From the NCBI GenBank assembly GCA_946902985.2, contig OX336391.1:146695074-146759073 (forward strand): 64,000 nucleotides of DNA, in the 5' to 3' direction. The notes beneath the pieces are model-generated. The model saw only the letters and a list, made by a program, of their open reading frames with translations. It ran no database searches and had not been told where the DNA came from. This DNA is from Meconema thalassinum. Its lineage: Eukaryota; Arthropoda; Insecta; Orthoptera; Tettigoniidae. The position numbers and the translations under genes are program-made. The first letter of the stretch is position 1. Every line of letters starts with the position of its first letter. Shown here in pieces: positions 44,300-55,958 of the stretch.

Positions 44300-44432
44300 A
44301 CACCCACACGACACCGACACTGAAGAAGAAGAAGAAGAAGAGGGACAAGCAGAAAACGACGAAAAATCATCACAACGACACGCCCACTCTATTTTCCGTT
44401 CGCGAGGACGCGAACAAACGGAAAAGGGGACT
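44300..44432 (+). promoter_or_regulatory. Polypurine tract, palindrome and GAA repeat of element B
   Basis: A (GAA)n run at 44322-44345 is followed by the palindrome TTCGCGAGGACGCGAA (44399-44414) and the purine tract GGAAAAGGGGA ending two bases before the 3' LTR. Confidence 0.65.
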
Positions 44433-45316
44433 TGTACAGCCCGGGGGCAGTACCCCCTGAGACCCACCCCGCCATCTTTCACCAAAACCACCCTAACTGG
44501 AAACACTATAATTCCAGAACATATCTCTACACAGCAAGCGGCGACCACCTAAGCCTAGGAGGTTAGCCAACGGCTTGCAAAACTCACATAAACATTTACA
44601 CTAAGAACTATCTGGGGCAGCTACACTGATGCAATGCTGACTAAGCAGCGCCGAAACATATAAGAATGGAACCCGGATTGGAGGGATCATCTGTTGTTCT
44701 GTTCTGTTCTTCGCCAGCGGCCCTGCCCGACGAGTTCCAGTTCTTCACCAGGTGAGGTCTAGTTGTGCTCAGAGTCCTTTATCTTTGTTAAACACCTACC
44801 CTGAACTACTGTACACCTTACAAATTGTATCACATTTCATATTTGTCTAAACTCCCCAAGAGGGACATCACATCACATTTACTGGCCAATAAATACAGGT
44901 CAGTAAGCATACACGTTTATCACTAATTACACTCCATCTTTACATCCTTATACCCAACTTGACCTTAGTCATAATTGCCCCTGACCGTAGAGGCCAGTAA
45001 TCGCATTGTCAGGTTCTATTGTACTCGAGCACGCGACTCGACTGCAGAGCGCCGAGTCACTGACACTGCACATATGCTGAATTGCTCACTCTACTTAATT
45101 GGCAGGCTGGTTTAGCAGCCTGCACTTAGACATTCATCCCCAGGAAGGTAATTGCATCTTGCAGGGACGCCCCCAATAGATTAAGCACTCACACCAACAC
45201 ACTACACTGGTAGTCTCTCCCAACTGCGGGAAACTACTCTCATTTTGGAAGCAATCCTCAAAATTAGCACAGCTATACTACCGTGTTTTTCCCACCCCCA
45301 ACCAAGGGATAAAACA
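44433..45316 (+). repeat. 3' LTR of element B
   Basis: Partner of 39112-39995, preceded by the polypurine tract and followed by the ACAT target duplication. Confidence 0.92.
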
Positions 45317-45435
45317 ACATCGTGGTCATATATCCCCGTGTATTTGGGCGTGTGTGGAATGAGAGGCAGGTATCACTTGAGAAGAAATTGGGTGGGCTTA
45401 TCATATACATGGGTGGGCAAACTTTAAGTGGTCTC
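45317..45435 (-). repeat. SINE 3' domain, right piece
   Basis: ACATCGTGGTCATATATCCC then CGTGTATTTGGGCGTGTGTGG is the minus-strand SINE 3' domain, continuous with 39060-39111 once element B is removed. Confidence 0.7.
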
Positions 45436-46544
45436 ACAAAATAAAATAAAATTAAGGGCATTGTGATATGTCTATGAGGTAGGGACATCAAGGTTAACAG
45501 TCTGGTTTTTAAGTCACACAGCCTTAATGCCATGCCGAGCCTAGTGAGGGGTTTGCTAACCTCAATAGTTTGTCTCTGAAAGCAACACTATTTACAATTC
45601 TGAGGGACTGGAGTACCTTCAGTCATTTTCAACAATCATGAGATTGTAGCTTTGGGTACACGACACTCCAACCTTCTCCAGAACTCTAGCACAAAGTCTC
45701 ATAGGTGAGGGAGCAAATGTTAAATCTGATTTGCATTGTAGCTTGTAATTAAATCACTTAATTCACGGTAAAGAGCTGCAGCTTAACAAATTAGAGTTAA
45801 TAAAACACATCAACTAACTTCAGTCAGGAAACCATTTGCCTCCTAGGCTAAGTGGGGTTAGAAAACGGTCACTTTAAGGGAGACAATAGCTTCTCTATGG
45901 TAGAGATTTAATGTTTGTTGGGCATTATTACCTAATCTCAGCCTAACACTGCCCTCGTTGTGGTTTAAAACACTTCCTTTGAGAAATAAAGACTACATAC
46001 CCTATATATTGACGTGTAGATTTGCCACGTATGCCAGTAAATCCTCCTGATTACAGGCCTTGATCCAGTCATTATATCTGGATTAGGAATGAGGAATTTG
46101 TGAATTAATGGATAGGTGTTTGAGGGACTGACATCTCATGGGTATTAAAACCAGAATTATTCGGTGAAACGTGTGATATTTGTATTTACCGCTCCAATGC
46201 ACGAGGAAACCGGAATGCTGTTATGTCCGGTGTGATAAGAACTGCGCAAAAAAAAATACCGCACAGATGTTGGTTTCCCACATTTCTGCTATTGGTTAAA
46301 TCGCAAAATTATATTTCTGAGTTGATTTTAATAATTACAAACAATATTTTCTTCAGACAAAATCGACAGGCCGCACTCAATGAATATGGGTAGACTGCTC
46401 TCTCGCGGATATATGGTGAACCATCACCGCCATGCGTGCGTGCGTGCGGTGCTTCCGGTGACGGCCGTTTCAAAACCATGACGAAAAAATTACATGGTAA
46501 AGGCCTGATGTGTCCATACTGTATATGGTTACTATACTGTGCTT
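45436..46544. other. No recognisable feature
   Basis: 45470-45520 (AGGTAGGGACATCAAGGTTA) may be another retroposon tail remnant. A GCGTGCGTGCG-rich patch lies near 46430. Otherwise nothing is supported. Confidence 0.4.
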
Positions 46545-46887
46545 ATACTAATTACACCTGTGTGAAGCTAAATTGGATAGGTTAAGAATGTAAACAACGC
46601 TCTTAGGTTTCTACGTTCGTTGCCAGGTGCCGACTGCGGTGGCGTCTAGTAGCTAAGTTCTGAACTTGGCCTAGTAGTCGTTGACGGTGGAGCTTGGCGG
46701 CAAAAGTAGGAATTATTTGAAAAATTCTATCTTGCAGTCTGTACTTAAATTTAAAAAAAAACAGATAACACACACTAATACAGTCCTCACAATTAAGACC
46801 GGTTATCAGACTGATTCTACACACACCCAAAGTACACGGGGCTACATGACCGCTTTGCCGCAGCCCCTAATCTTAAGAACCAATCAA
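46545..46887 (+). repeat. 5'-truncated copy of the 518 bp SINE
   Basis: Matches the middle and 3' parts of 55441-55780 in opposite orientation: ACACCTGTGTGAAGCTAAAT, GGTTTCTACGTTCGTTGCC, GGCCTAGTAGTCGTTGACGG, then the common 3' domain ending AACCAATCAACC. The tRNA-like head is absent. Confidence 0.75.
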
Positions 46888-49412
46888 CCAAAACATGACC
46901 CTGAGGTGCCCTTTGCTAGTGCTACCTATGTACCAAATTATTATTCGATTACGCTTTACCGTGTTTGAATTGATAGGTGGAATCGATTTGCACACTGACA
47001 TGGCCGCCATATGCAAACTATTGGACTGATGACCTAGTAACTTGGTCAAAGAACGTTCCTCGCATAACGGTATGTTAATGCAAAATTTGGTAGGGATCAA
47101 ATAATCAGGTTGGTCGTAATGATTTAAGCCTTACAATTGGGTGGCCGCCACTACGGTTCCGTCAAGATGGCGGCGATATAAAACATAACACTGAGTTACC
47201 TTTTGCAAATGCTACCTCTGTACAAATTTCATTCAATTCAGTTTCACCGTTTTTGAATTGATATCGGGAACCGATTTGCTCACATACATGGCCACTATCT
47301 GCAAACTATTGGGCTGATGACCTTGTGATTTGGTTAAAAGATGATTACCACATAAAGGTATGTTGTTGAAAAATTTAGTAGAGATCAGATGATTACGTTG
47401 GTCGTAATTTGATGTAAGTTTTTAACATTTGTGAGGCCGCCATTACGTTTCCGTCAAGATGGCGGCAATATTAAACGAGACAATGAGGTGCCCTTTACTA
47501 GTGCTACCTCTGTACTATATGTTGTTCAATTCGGTTCCACCGTGTTTGAATAGATAGGGGGAATCGATTTGCACACATACATGGCCGCCATCCGAAAATT
47601 ATTGGGCTAATGACCTTGTAGTTTGGTCAAAAGATTCTCCGTACATAAGGGTATAATGTTACAAAATTTGGTAGAGATCAGATGATTAGGTTGGTCGTAA
47701 TTTGATTTAAGCTTTTAATATTTGTGTGACCGCCATTACGTTTTCGTCTAGATGGTGGCGATATAAAACATGACTGTGAGGTTCCCTTTCCTAGCGCTAC
47801 CTCTGTACCAAATTTCGTTTAATTCGGTTTCATCGTGTTTGAATAGATAGGTGGTATCGATTTGTACACATACATGGCCGCCATCCGCAAATAATTGGGC
47901 TGATGACCTTGTTGTTTGGTCAAATGATTCTTCATACACAAAGGTATAATGTTGCAAAAATTGGTAGAGATCAGATGATTAGGTTAGTCGTAATTTGATA
48001 TAAGCTTTTAATATTTGGGGACCACTATTACGTTTTTGTCAATATGGCGGCGATATAAATTATGACACTGAGGTGCCCTTTGCTAGTGCTACATCTGTAC
48101 CAAATTTCGTTTAATTCTGTTTGACCGTGTTTGAATAGATAGGGGGAATCGATTTGCACACATACATGGCCGCTGTCTGCAAACTATTGGGCTTATGACC
48201 TTGTTGTACAGTCAAAAGGTATGTTGTTGCAAAATTTGGTAGAGATCAAATAATTAGGTTGGTCGTAACTTGATTTAAGCTTTTAATATTTGGGTGGCAG
48301 CCATTCCGTTTCCGTTTCCGTCAAGATGGTGGCGATATAAAACATGACCCTAATGTGGCTTTTGCTAGTGCTACCTCTGTACCAAATTTCGTTCAATTCG
48401 GTTTTACCGTGTTTGAATGGATATGAGGATTCGATTTGCACACATACATGGCCGCCATATGCAAACTATTGGACTGATGGCTTTGTAGCTAGGGAACAAA
48501 ATGCTTCACACATAAAGGTATGTTGTTGCAAAATTTGGTAGAGGTCAGATGATTAGGTTGGTCTTAATTTGATTTAAGCTTTTGAAATTTGGGTGGCCAC
48601 CATTTTGTTTTCGTCCAGATGGCGACGATATAAAACATGACACTGAGTTGCTTTTGCAAGTGCTACCTCTGTACAAAATTTAGACAATTCGTTTTCACCG
48701 AGTTTGAATTGACAGGGGGAATCAATTTGCAAACATACATGGCCGTTATCTGCATACTATTGGGCTGATGACCTTGCCATTTGATCAAACGATGTTTTCC
48801 ACATAAAGGTATGTTGTGGCAAAATTTAGTAGAGATCAGATGATTACGTTGGTCGTAATTTGATTTAAGTGTTTAACATTTGGGTGGCCGGCATTACGTT
48901 TCCGTCAAGATGGCGGCGATATAAAACATGACAATGAGGTGCCCTTTGATAGTGCTACCTCTGTATCAAATTTCGTTCAATTCGGTTTCACCATGTTTGA
49001 ATAGAAAGGGGTAATCGATTTTCACACATGCATGGCCGCCATCCGCAAATTATAGGGCGGATGACCTTGTAATTCGGTCAAAATATTTTTCGTACATAAG
49101 GGTATAATGTTGCAACATTTGGTAGGGATCAGATGATTAGGTTGGTCGTAATTTGATTTAAGCTCTTAATATGTGGATGTCGCCGTTACGTTTTCGTCAA
49201 GATGGTGGCGATGTAAAATATGACACTGAGGTGCCCTTTGATAGTGCTACCTCTGTACCAAATTTAGTTCAATTCGGTTTCACCGTGTTCGTATTGATAG
49301 GGGGGGGATGGGACAAACATTCAGAGTACACACACACAGACAGACACACAATTTTTCGCCCTGTGTTGATCTCATAAGTCTACTTTCCATTTTTGCAAAA
49401 GTCGAAAATAGG
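46888..49412 (-). repeat. Array-bearing repeat element: nine ~290 bp units plus GT-hairpin module
   Basis: The string GTGCTACCTCTGTACxAAATT recurs near 46916, 47206, 47502, 47798, 48088, 48370, 48660, 48951 and 49243. Each unit contains CATGGCCGCCAT, GGTCGTAATTTGAT, GGCCGCCATTACG and GTCAAGATGGCGGCGATAT or close variants. The end at 49300-49412, read on the minus strand, is the module AGCCTATTTTCGACTTTTGC...AAAGTAGACTTATGA...GT repeat...CCCCCC, which is also found at 61731-61870. No conserved ORF. Confidence 0.85.
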
Positions 49413-52400
49413 CTAAAAATATGGATCATGTTGAATAATTGTTACGAAACTTACAATTACACATTTGAAGTGTAAGAACTCAATATTACTCACGGATATT
49501 AGATTACACATTTACTGAGCTGAATTGCTTGTCAAATAGGACTGGATGTGATGAAGATAAAACTATGAAATTAACGCTAATGAGATAATTATAATCGGTT
49601 GGTGTGAATCTTACATGGCTACAGATATGACTAAAACTGTACATAACTGTAGATAATTTTAATGGATAATTACGTGTATAAATTAGGGTAAATCTATATT
49701 AATTTGGTGGATAGTTTAGTGTGATTCTCATACCTAATTATATTATCAACGTCAGATGCAAGTTTGCATCGATATTAATATAATCATTGCCGAAACATTT
49801 TCTATGAAATTTTTGAGTTTCATCATTTACTTCGTTTGTCTTCGATTAATTAACTTATATTTTATTTTAAATTCTTTCCGATGTTGTGATTTATATTAAT
49901 GCAAGGATGTGTTAGGAAGGCCAGTGTTTGATACTTTCCCAACGTAAGTCTTTCACCACGAGATTTTCTTTTGATGCTCGAGTTCTTCGTTTTCAGCTAG
50001 TTTATATATTTTTTGTTCTCGTTGGTTTCTCTTAGCGCATTCTTACATCTTTGTGTATCCCTATTGCTGGTTGATCTTGTTGGTAGGATTTTGGGAGTTC
50101 TTCTAGCCGGGTATTTCCGGATTCTACGATCCAGCTTGGTCATCGGATTCAACAAGTTCTGTCTTCGAGAACACGGCTACAGTACTGTCCCCGTTTACCC
50201 GGATAGTAGGCTGTCAGATATCCGCCCCCTCAATCGGATTGCCAACAATCAATCGCACCGGCTCAGCTGCACCAATGAAAATGGCACTGACAGGTACTAC
50301 AGAGGTTTGAGCACAGAAGTTACCAAGAAATTATTGTGGAACACACCAAAATAAACGGGGGTTCATACTTACCTTTACTTACCTCTTAAAAATTATCTCG
50401 GGGATTGGGTTGACAACAGGATCTCTAAAGTATGCTCCCACAATAACCTTCACCATGACATTTAAAAATGAACCAGAACGAAGACGAGAACTTTGAACTG
50501 TACAAAAGCTTTTAATTCAAATAAAGGGTATGATTTTAACAACTCAACAAAATAAATGTGGCTATCAGTAGCCCATGTCAATCTGACTATGTCCTCCTAA
50601 AGGACTTGCAAAGTTATCAAACAATATGTTAGCTCCCATGAGCTCAAAATAACGTAACATTCAAAACACATTTGGATTGGATAAGGAAGTCAGGACGAGA
50701 CACATATATAGAGCATTTTGTTTCTTTTAATAAACATGACACTTGTATTTATAGGCACTAGGCCTCAATGTGGACGACCTCGCCCGCTGATAACCAGTTG
50801 TCCGACCAGCTGCGATCTACCCTTCAACCTGACGCACACCTGTCAAATGGGGGCTCACTTGTCATGCCACACTGCGTAAGAATTCAGCTCCCTCTCAACA
50901 GCTTTAAATGTCCGCAAGACAACTCATATATATATTGACGCAAATCTTTCAAATGCTTTACTCACATACCACTGGATTATTCTGACAATCCCTAAACTTG
51001 TTAAGTTATCATCCAAATGTTTAATAAGCATAGTTTAGAGTATAAAACACACTCTTAAATGTTTATAACAAAATCACATAAATTATTTATAACAATTAGA
51101 AATTGTTTATAATATTGTCGAAGATAATTACAAACATTTTAAACACGCCTTTAACATTACTTTCGTTCCACATTATTGTCAAAGATATTTACATCATTAT
51201 TTACAATATCAACATTTAAATTATTCAAATTATTAATTTAAGAAATACATTTAACCACATGTTCTTCCGGTTGGTAATTTCATAATCGTGTCAATATAAT
51301 CGACCAATGAAGGTTAGTTATACATGTTAATGTCATAATCTGGTTTAATAAAGGTTGTAATAATTATTATAATTATTTGTGACGGTAATCTTCATTCAAA
51401 ATCTTATCTCAAATTCTTTCAAAACTCTTGTTAATTATAACAGTAAATTCACTTGATTAATTTTCAACGAACTATGACAATACACTCAAGCGGAAAATAA
51501 TTCGCTTACAAAATAATGCACAAAACTGCATTAAAATAGGCCCAAAATTCATCATATATTAATATATATGGCATCAAAATCTTCCACAGAACTTACAAAA
51601 ACCTCCATTAACAAATTCTTTATCATTAAATACTGTGGGAACCTCCTTCATTTATTCAAGGGCATTATACATCAGCGACTTTCAACACGTCCGCTGCACT
51701 AGCGATTATACATTCATAGTTCCACTTAAAAATTCTTATAATCATTAATAGTTTCAAAACTGTTGTCATTTAACCTTCGTGGATTTCATTCATGAATCGA
51801 AATGAAGTAAAAATTTGCCAATCACAAACAAATTTTATAGTGAATACGCTTATATACGCATGTCTGGTCTATCAAAATTTAAGATTAATATCTTCAAAGA
51901 ATTGTAGTATAAAAATACTATCATCAAACAAAGTGCGACTAAACTGCAAAATAGTCGAATAGAATCCAATTAGACTGGGGAATGCAAACATCATTATATA
52001 AATCTCTAAATGAGAAAAAACTCCTAACAAAAGTTCATGACTTTAATGCATTCAATAATTCATAATTAAAGTTCATCTTTCACAAAATGGTCTATGATGC
52101 AATGGTCGTTCATAACTGACGATAAATGTCTGTGTTGCAATCAATTCAAATAACGACTAGTATTTCCAAGATCGTCGACAACGTAAGAGATTTTAACGCT
52201 CTAAAATCATTTAAATGTTCTTCCTTCTTGATGATGACAGAAAATGGGTCAAAGTAATTAAACTGGGGTAGAATTACTTTAATAAAGTGACACGCTGTCT
52301 GAATTTAAATCTGCCATAAAAATCATTAACTTACAGTCAAATCGTGACTACAAAAAAAAAAAAGCAAATTACTGAAAAATCTAAATATCAGTCTCAACTG

Positions 52401-54138
52401 ATCCAAAATCGTTTAACTATGCCCATGACATAACAATGTCTTAATAAATCGTCGAAAAAGGCATAACTCATCAAGGTGTACTGAGAATAGGAATCTCAAA
52501 CAAGAATATGGGGCAAAATACATGAGGACAAAAAAATATGGGAAAATGGTTGCTCAAATATTGCTAAGAAACTCAAATACAATAAACGTTCACGACTACC
52601 TTATCTGCTGGTTGAAGTTCTAGAGGAAAATTCCCCAAAGAAGACTGCTGATGGATCCATTTCACCAACTTGAAGATGAGCTTCATCCTCGAAACAAGAA
52701 ACAGCACCCTCGGAGATTCGAACTGCTTCCTCCTCCGGAAATTGCACTGCTCCGTGAAGACGAACGACATCCTTCCGGCAATAATCTTCTTTGTGAGTCG
52801 GGACAACCCTGACCTCTCTTGAAAAATCCCTGAAGTTCCAGTAGAAAATCGCCATGAAGTTTTTGTAGTAATTTTCCGAAGAAATATTCATATTCAGTGA
52901 GTATGAAATCGTTTCCATAGCTGTTTGATAGTATTCAGCGTTGAACCACGAAACATGGGTGTAGATGGTTATTCACCACATGTTCGCTTGTGTGGAATGG
53001 CAATTAGCGAAGTTCCATGCTGCTATCTTACTCCGTTGAAATATGTCCCAATTGCATTAAAGTCCTTTAGCCTTCCATCTTCTCTTCGGTTATGGTAATA
53101 GAAGAACAAACTGCCATATTAAACTGCTCCATAATACTGTAGCGTTGTGTCACAAAAGCAATCTGAAGTCTCCCTATTTCACTAGCCGTGTCAGCCGTGG
53201 CGTAAAATCTGGCGATACAAAGTGCTTCTCAGGTGGCGAGAAAATCACTTTTGTCAGTCGTCTAAAATTGCCAATATCTTCCAAAATAATTCCTCGAAAT
53301 TGTTCAACTTTTCTACACTCCTTACTGTAGCACTGCACAATAGAATTAGCTTATAGACGACCGCTAACTGTTCATAGCTAATCTTGTAGACGCGTTATAA
53401 TGTGCGTTTCAACTTCACCTAGATTTACTCACAGTAAACTTGCACTGCTTGTATGCTCGACTCTCGTTTAATGCAGTGGCTTCACCACGCGTTATAAAGA
53501 CGATTCTTTCTACTAATCTCACTCGACGTTTCACCGAAATGACTATTTGAGATCTGACGATTGAGCTATCAGACGATTGATCTTTGACGATTAGAGCTTC
53601 GATGATCTGAGAATGAGACTCCTCTCTTCTGCGCAAGGCCTTTTATAAACATCATGAGGGGCGTATCCATCCCTTCCATAGCGTGTTACTGCGTCATCGC
53701 TAGAAGTTCCAACTTCGTCAATACATGACGGATTTTCAAAATTCAAAAACAGAAAATAAATTTCACCAAAATTCCAGAACAATGCCTCTACTGCAAATGG
53801 ATTTCCACATTTCTGAATTCCAAAAAGTAATAAAAATACCATAGTTTCAGCAATCTCCGTCTTCCTTCAGACTATCGTTCATTGGTTCGAGCCTCCCCTC
53901 CAATAGCATAATTTCTTCCTCAGCAGAATTCCACGTTTCCTGCGACTGCGTCGTAGATCTCGGATCTTTCTCGAATAAATGCTGACGTCACTGAGAATCT
54001 CAGCTCAAGTAGCCTGCTGGCATAACGTCTGCGTTATCCGTGCTTACGTCATGACTACCCACGTCATAACTATGACAGCCATAACTTTCTTTATAATTTT
54101 CCAAAATAGCCACCGTGGTCTCTATATAATTCAATTAC
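49413..54138. other. AT-rich DNA, no recognised element
   Basis: The longest frames (50013-50354 plus; 52573-52918 and 53415-53842 minus) show no domain I recognise and no start or codon context that makes them convincing. I found no LTR, TIR or SINE signature here. It may hold a heavily decayed element or unique host intergenic DNA. Confidence 0.4.
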
Positions 54139-54374
54139 GGGGGCAGTACCATCCCGGCATTTGCCCGAAGACGAAGTGAGAAACCACGGGAAAACCACTT
54201 CGAGGATGGCTGAGTTGGGAATCGAACATCTTCTACTCATATGGAGCACCCGAGGCTGAGTAGACCCCGTTCCAGTCCCCATACCACTTTTCAAATATCG
54301 TGGCAGAGCCGGGAATCGAACCTCAGACCTCCGGGATGGCAGCTAAGCACGCTGACCACTACACCACGGAGGCT
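54139..54374 (-). repeat. tRNA-derived SINE, well conserved head (minus strand)
   Basis: From 54374 on the minus strand: GTAGCCTCCGTGGTGTAGTG (A box), GGTTCGATTCCCGGCTCTGC (B box), GGGGACTGGAACGGGGT, a second GTTCGATTCCCAACTC, GGTTTTCCCGTGGTTTCTC, GGCAAATGCCGGGATGGTAC. It ends at TGCCCCCGTAA without the long 3' domain seen in other copies. Confidence 0.85.
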
Positions 54375-54603
54375 ACTATACTATATACGGATATTGAAAA
54401 AAAGGATATTGTGAAGAAACCTTCTCGCATGGAGAAAAAACTTTCGCTGACCAAGGCTGGATCATCTACCACATTTTTAAGTGGAATTCCTGTTCTGTAT
54501 AATGAACTCAGAGTCTGCAACGCAACCGCTAACGCTATGAAGACAAAGGAGGGGTTAGGGGGCGTGTCCTACTTAGCTTATTAAACAACACAATTGCCAA
54601 TTC
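54375..54603. other. Unassigned spacer
   Basis: A short open stretch (to 54584; RMEKKLSLTKAGSSTTFLSG) has no recognisable motif. Confidence 0.35.
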
Positions 54604-54647
54604 TCCTAAATACTTTTTCATATCATTTTAAGCTTTTGCCACGAATA

Positions 54648-55123
54648 TGTTGTTGTTTGAGTCTTCGGTCTTTTGACTGGTTTGATGCAGTTCTCCATGC
54701 CTCCCTGTCCTGAGCTAATCGTTTCATCTCTACATAGCTACCACACCCTACATCTGAGGCAATCTGTTTAACATATTCTAATCTTGGTCTACCCCTACAG
54801 TTCTTGCCCTCGACCCTTCCTTCCATAACTATGCTTGCTATTACTGGGTGTCTTAGTAGCCTATGTGTCCTACCAACCTATCTCTTCTCTTCTTTTCATT
54901 AAGGGGCAGATGACCTCGTAGTTCCGCCCATTAAAACAACAATAACTAATAACTTTCTTCATTAGCAGTCGCCAGAAACATCTCTCCTCTCCCACTAGGC
55001 TTAATACCTCTTCGTTTGTAACCCTATCTACCCATCTGATCTTAATCATTCTCCTGTAACACCACATTTCAAATGCTTCAATTCTTCTCTTTTCTACTGC
55101 ACCAATAGTCTAAGTTTCACAAG
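54648..55123 (-). mobile_element. 5'-truncated RTE-like LINE (3' end only)
   Basis: Flanked by the 11 bp duplication TGCCACGAATA (54637-54647 and 55124-55134). Minus-strand translation gives the C-terminus of an RTE-type reverse transcriptase (MWCYRRMIKIRWVDRVTNEE, then EGRVEGKNCRGRPRLEYVKQ, then QDREAWRTAS). The frame is interrupted at about 54895-54955 by a short insertion carrying the GGGGCAGATGACCTCG...CGCCC retroposon tail stem-loop. The 3' end is AACAACAACAT. Confidence 0.8.
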
Positions 55124-55440
55124 TGCCACGAATAAGGTCTTCTGTATTTCCTTTCCTTTAAAATTATTTTTCAGAAAATCTCAAAGAAGCATCGCAAACA
55201 ACGATCAGTGCTACACGCTTCTTGATCCGTCCGCCATGTTTCTCTAAGTTGAAATCGAGTCCACGCATGCGCGAGAGCCATAAAGCGTTTTTAAGTAACT
55301 ACGAACCCGAATGGCCTCGTAAAATGCATCGACGATAATCACGCATTAACTCTTGTATTTAATTTAAATAGGAATTAACTAACTAATCGTTAGTAAATAG
55401 TTGCTGAAAGTGGCCCTGAGTTAACACTATCATCATTCTG

Positions 55441-55958
55441 GTTGGTTGATTCTTAAGTTTAGGGGCTGCGACAACGCGGTCATGTAGCCCCGTGTACTTT
55501 AGGTGTGTGTAGAATTTGTCTGATAACCGGTGTTAAGTGTGATGACTGTATTAGTGTGTGTTATCTCCTTTTTTAATTTCAGTACTGCAACTTAGAATTT
55601 TTCAAATAGTTCCTACTATTTCCGCCAAGCGCCACCATCAACGACTACTAGGCCAAGTTCAGAACTTAGCTACCATACGCCACCGCAATCGGCTCTTGGC
55701 AACGAACGTAGAAACCTAAGAGCGTTGTTTACATTCTTAACCTCTGCAATTTAGCTACACACAGGTGCAATTAGTGGAAGGTTCTTTAACACGCCATAAA
55801 TCTATGACATGGGACCGCCGGCTTTACTTCCCCTCCGAAGGAAGGCATACTGAGGGATTTTAACGCTCTTAAAAATCCGACGGCTTCGGCCGGGTTTGAA
55901 CCCGCTATCTTGGGCATAGAAGCTCAGCATGCTACCGACTACGCCACCGAAGCCGCCT
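55441..55958 (-). repeat. Complete 518 bp tRNA-derived SINE
   Basis: Flanked by the 9 bp duplication ATCATTCTG (55432-55440 and 55959-55967). On the minus strand from 55958: GGCGGCTTCGGTGGCGTAGT (A box), B box GGGTTCAAACCC, the GCCGTCGGATTTTTAAGAGC segment, a unique ~200 bp body, and the 3' domain shared with the other SINEs, ending AACTTAAGAATCAACCAAC. It explains the partial copies at 9520-9785 and 46545-46887. Confidence 0.88.

Larger units (their letters stand above)
39112..45316 (+). mobile_element. LTR retrotransposon B, gag-only, no pol
   Basis: 884 bp LTRs (39112-39995 and 44433-45316), TG...CA, flanked by ACAT (39108-39111 and 45317-45320). The interior is 4.4 kb with one gag-like gene near the 5' end, a primer-site-like block after the first LTR and the purine run GGAAAAGGGGA before the second. 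There is no pol gene or pol relic. The LTRs differ at about 18 positions by eye (about 2%), so B is older than A. The LTR ends, PBS region, gag and 3' structured block are all related to element A, in opposite genomic orientation. Confidence 0.85.

Noticed and set aside
24139..45316. A and B as the two arms of one giant inverted-repeat element
   Set aside because: Each has its own LTR pair and its own target duplication (GTAT and ACAT), and a hAT end plus a SINE lie between them.
50013..50354. 113-codon frame with a hydrophobic start as a possible host gene
   Set aside because: No recognised domain and no supporting intron or poly(A) structure; too little to call a gene.
54300..54374. Possible genuine tRNA gene (good A and B boxes, also 38515 and 55885-55958)
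   Set aside because: Each is followed by a SINE body rather than a terminator, the cloverleaf is imperfect and target duplications surround the whole repeat in two cases.
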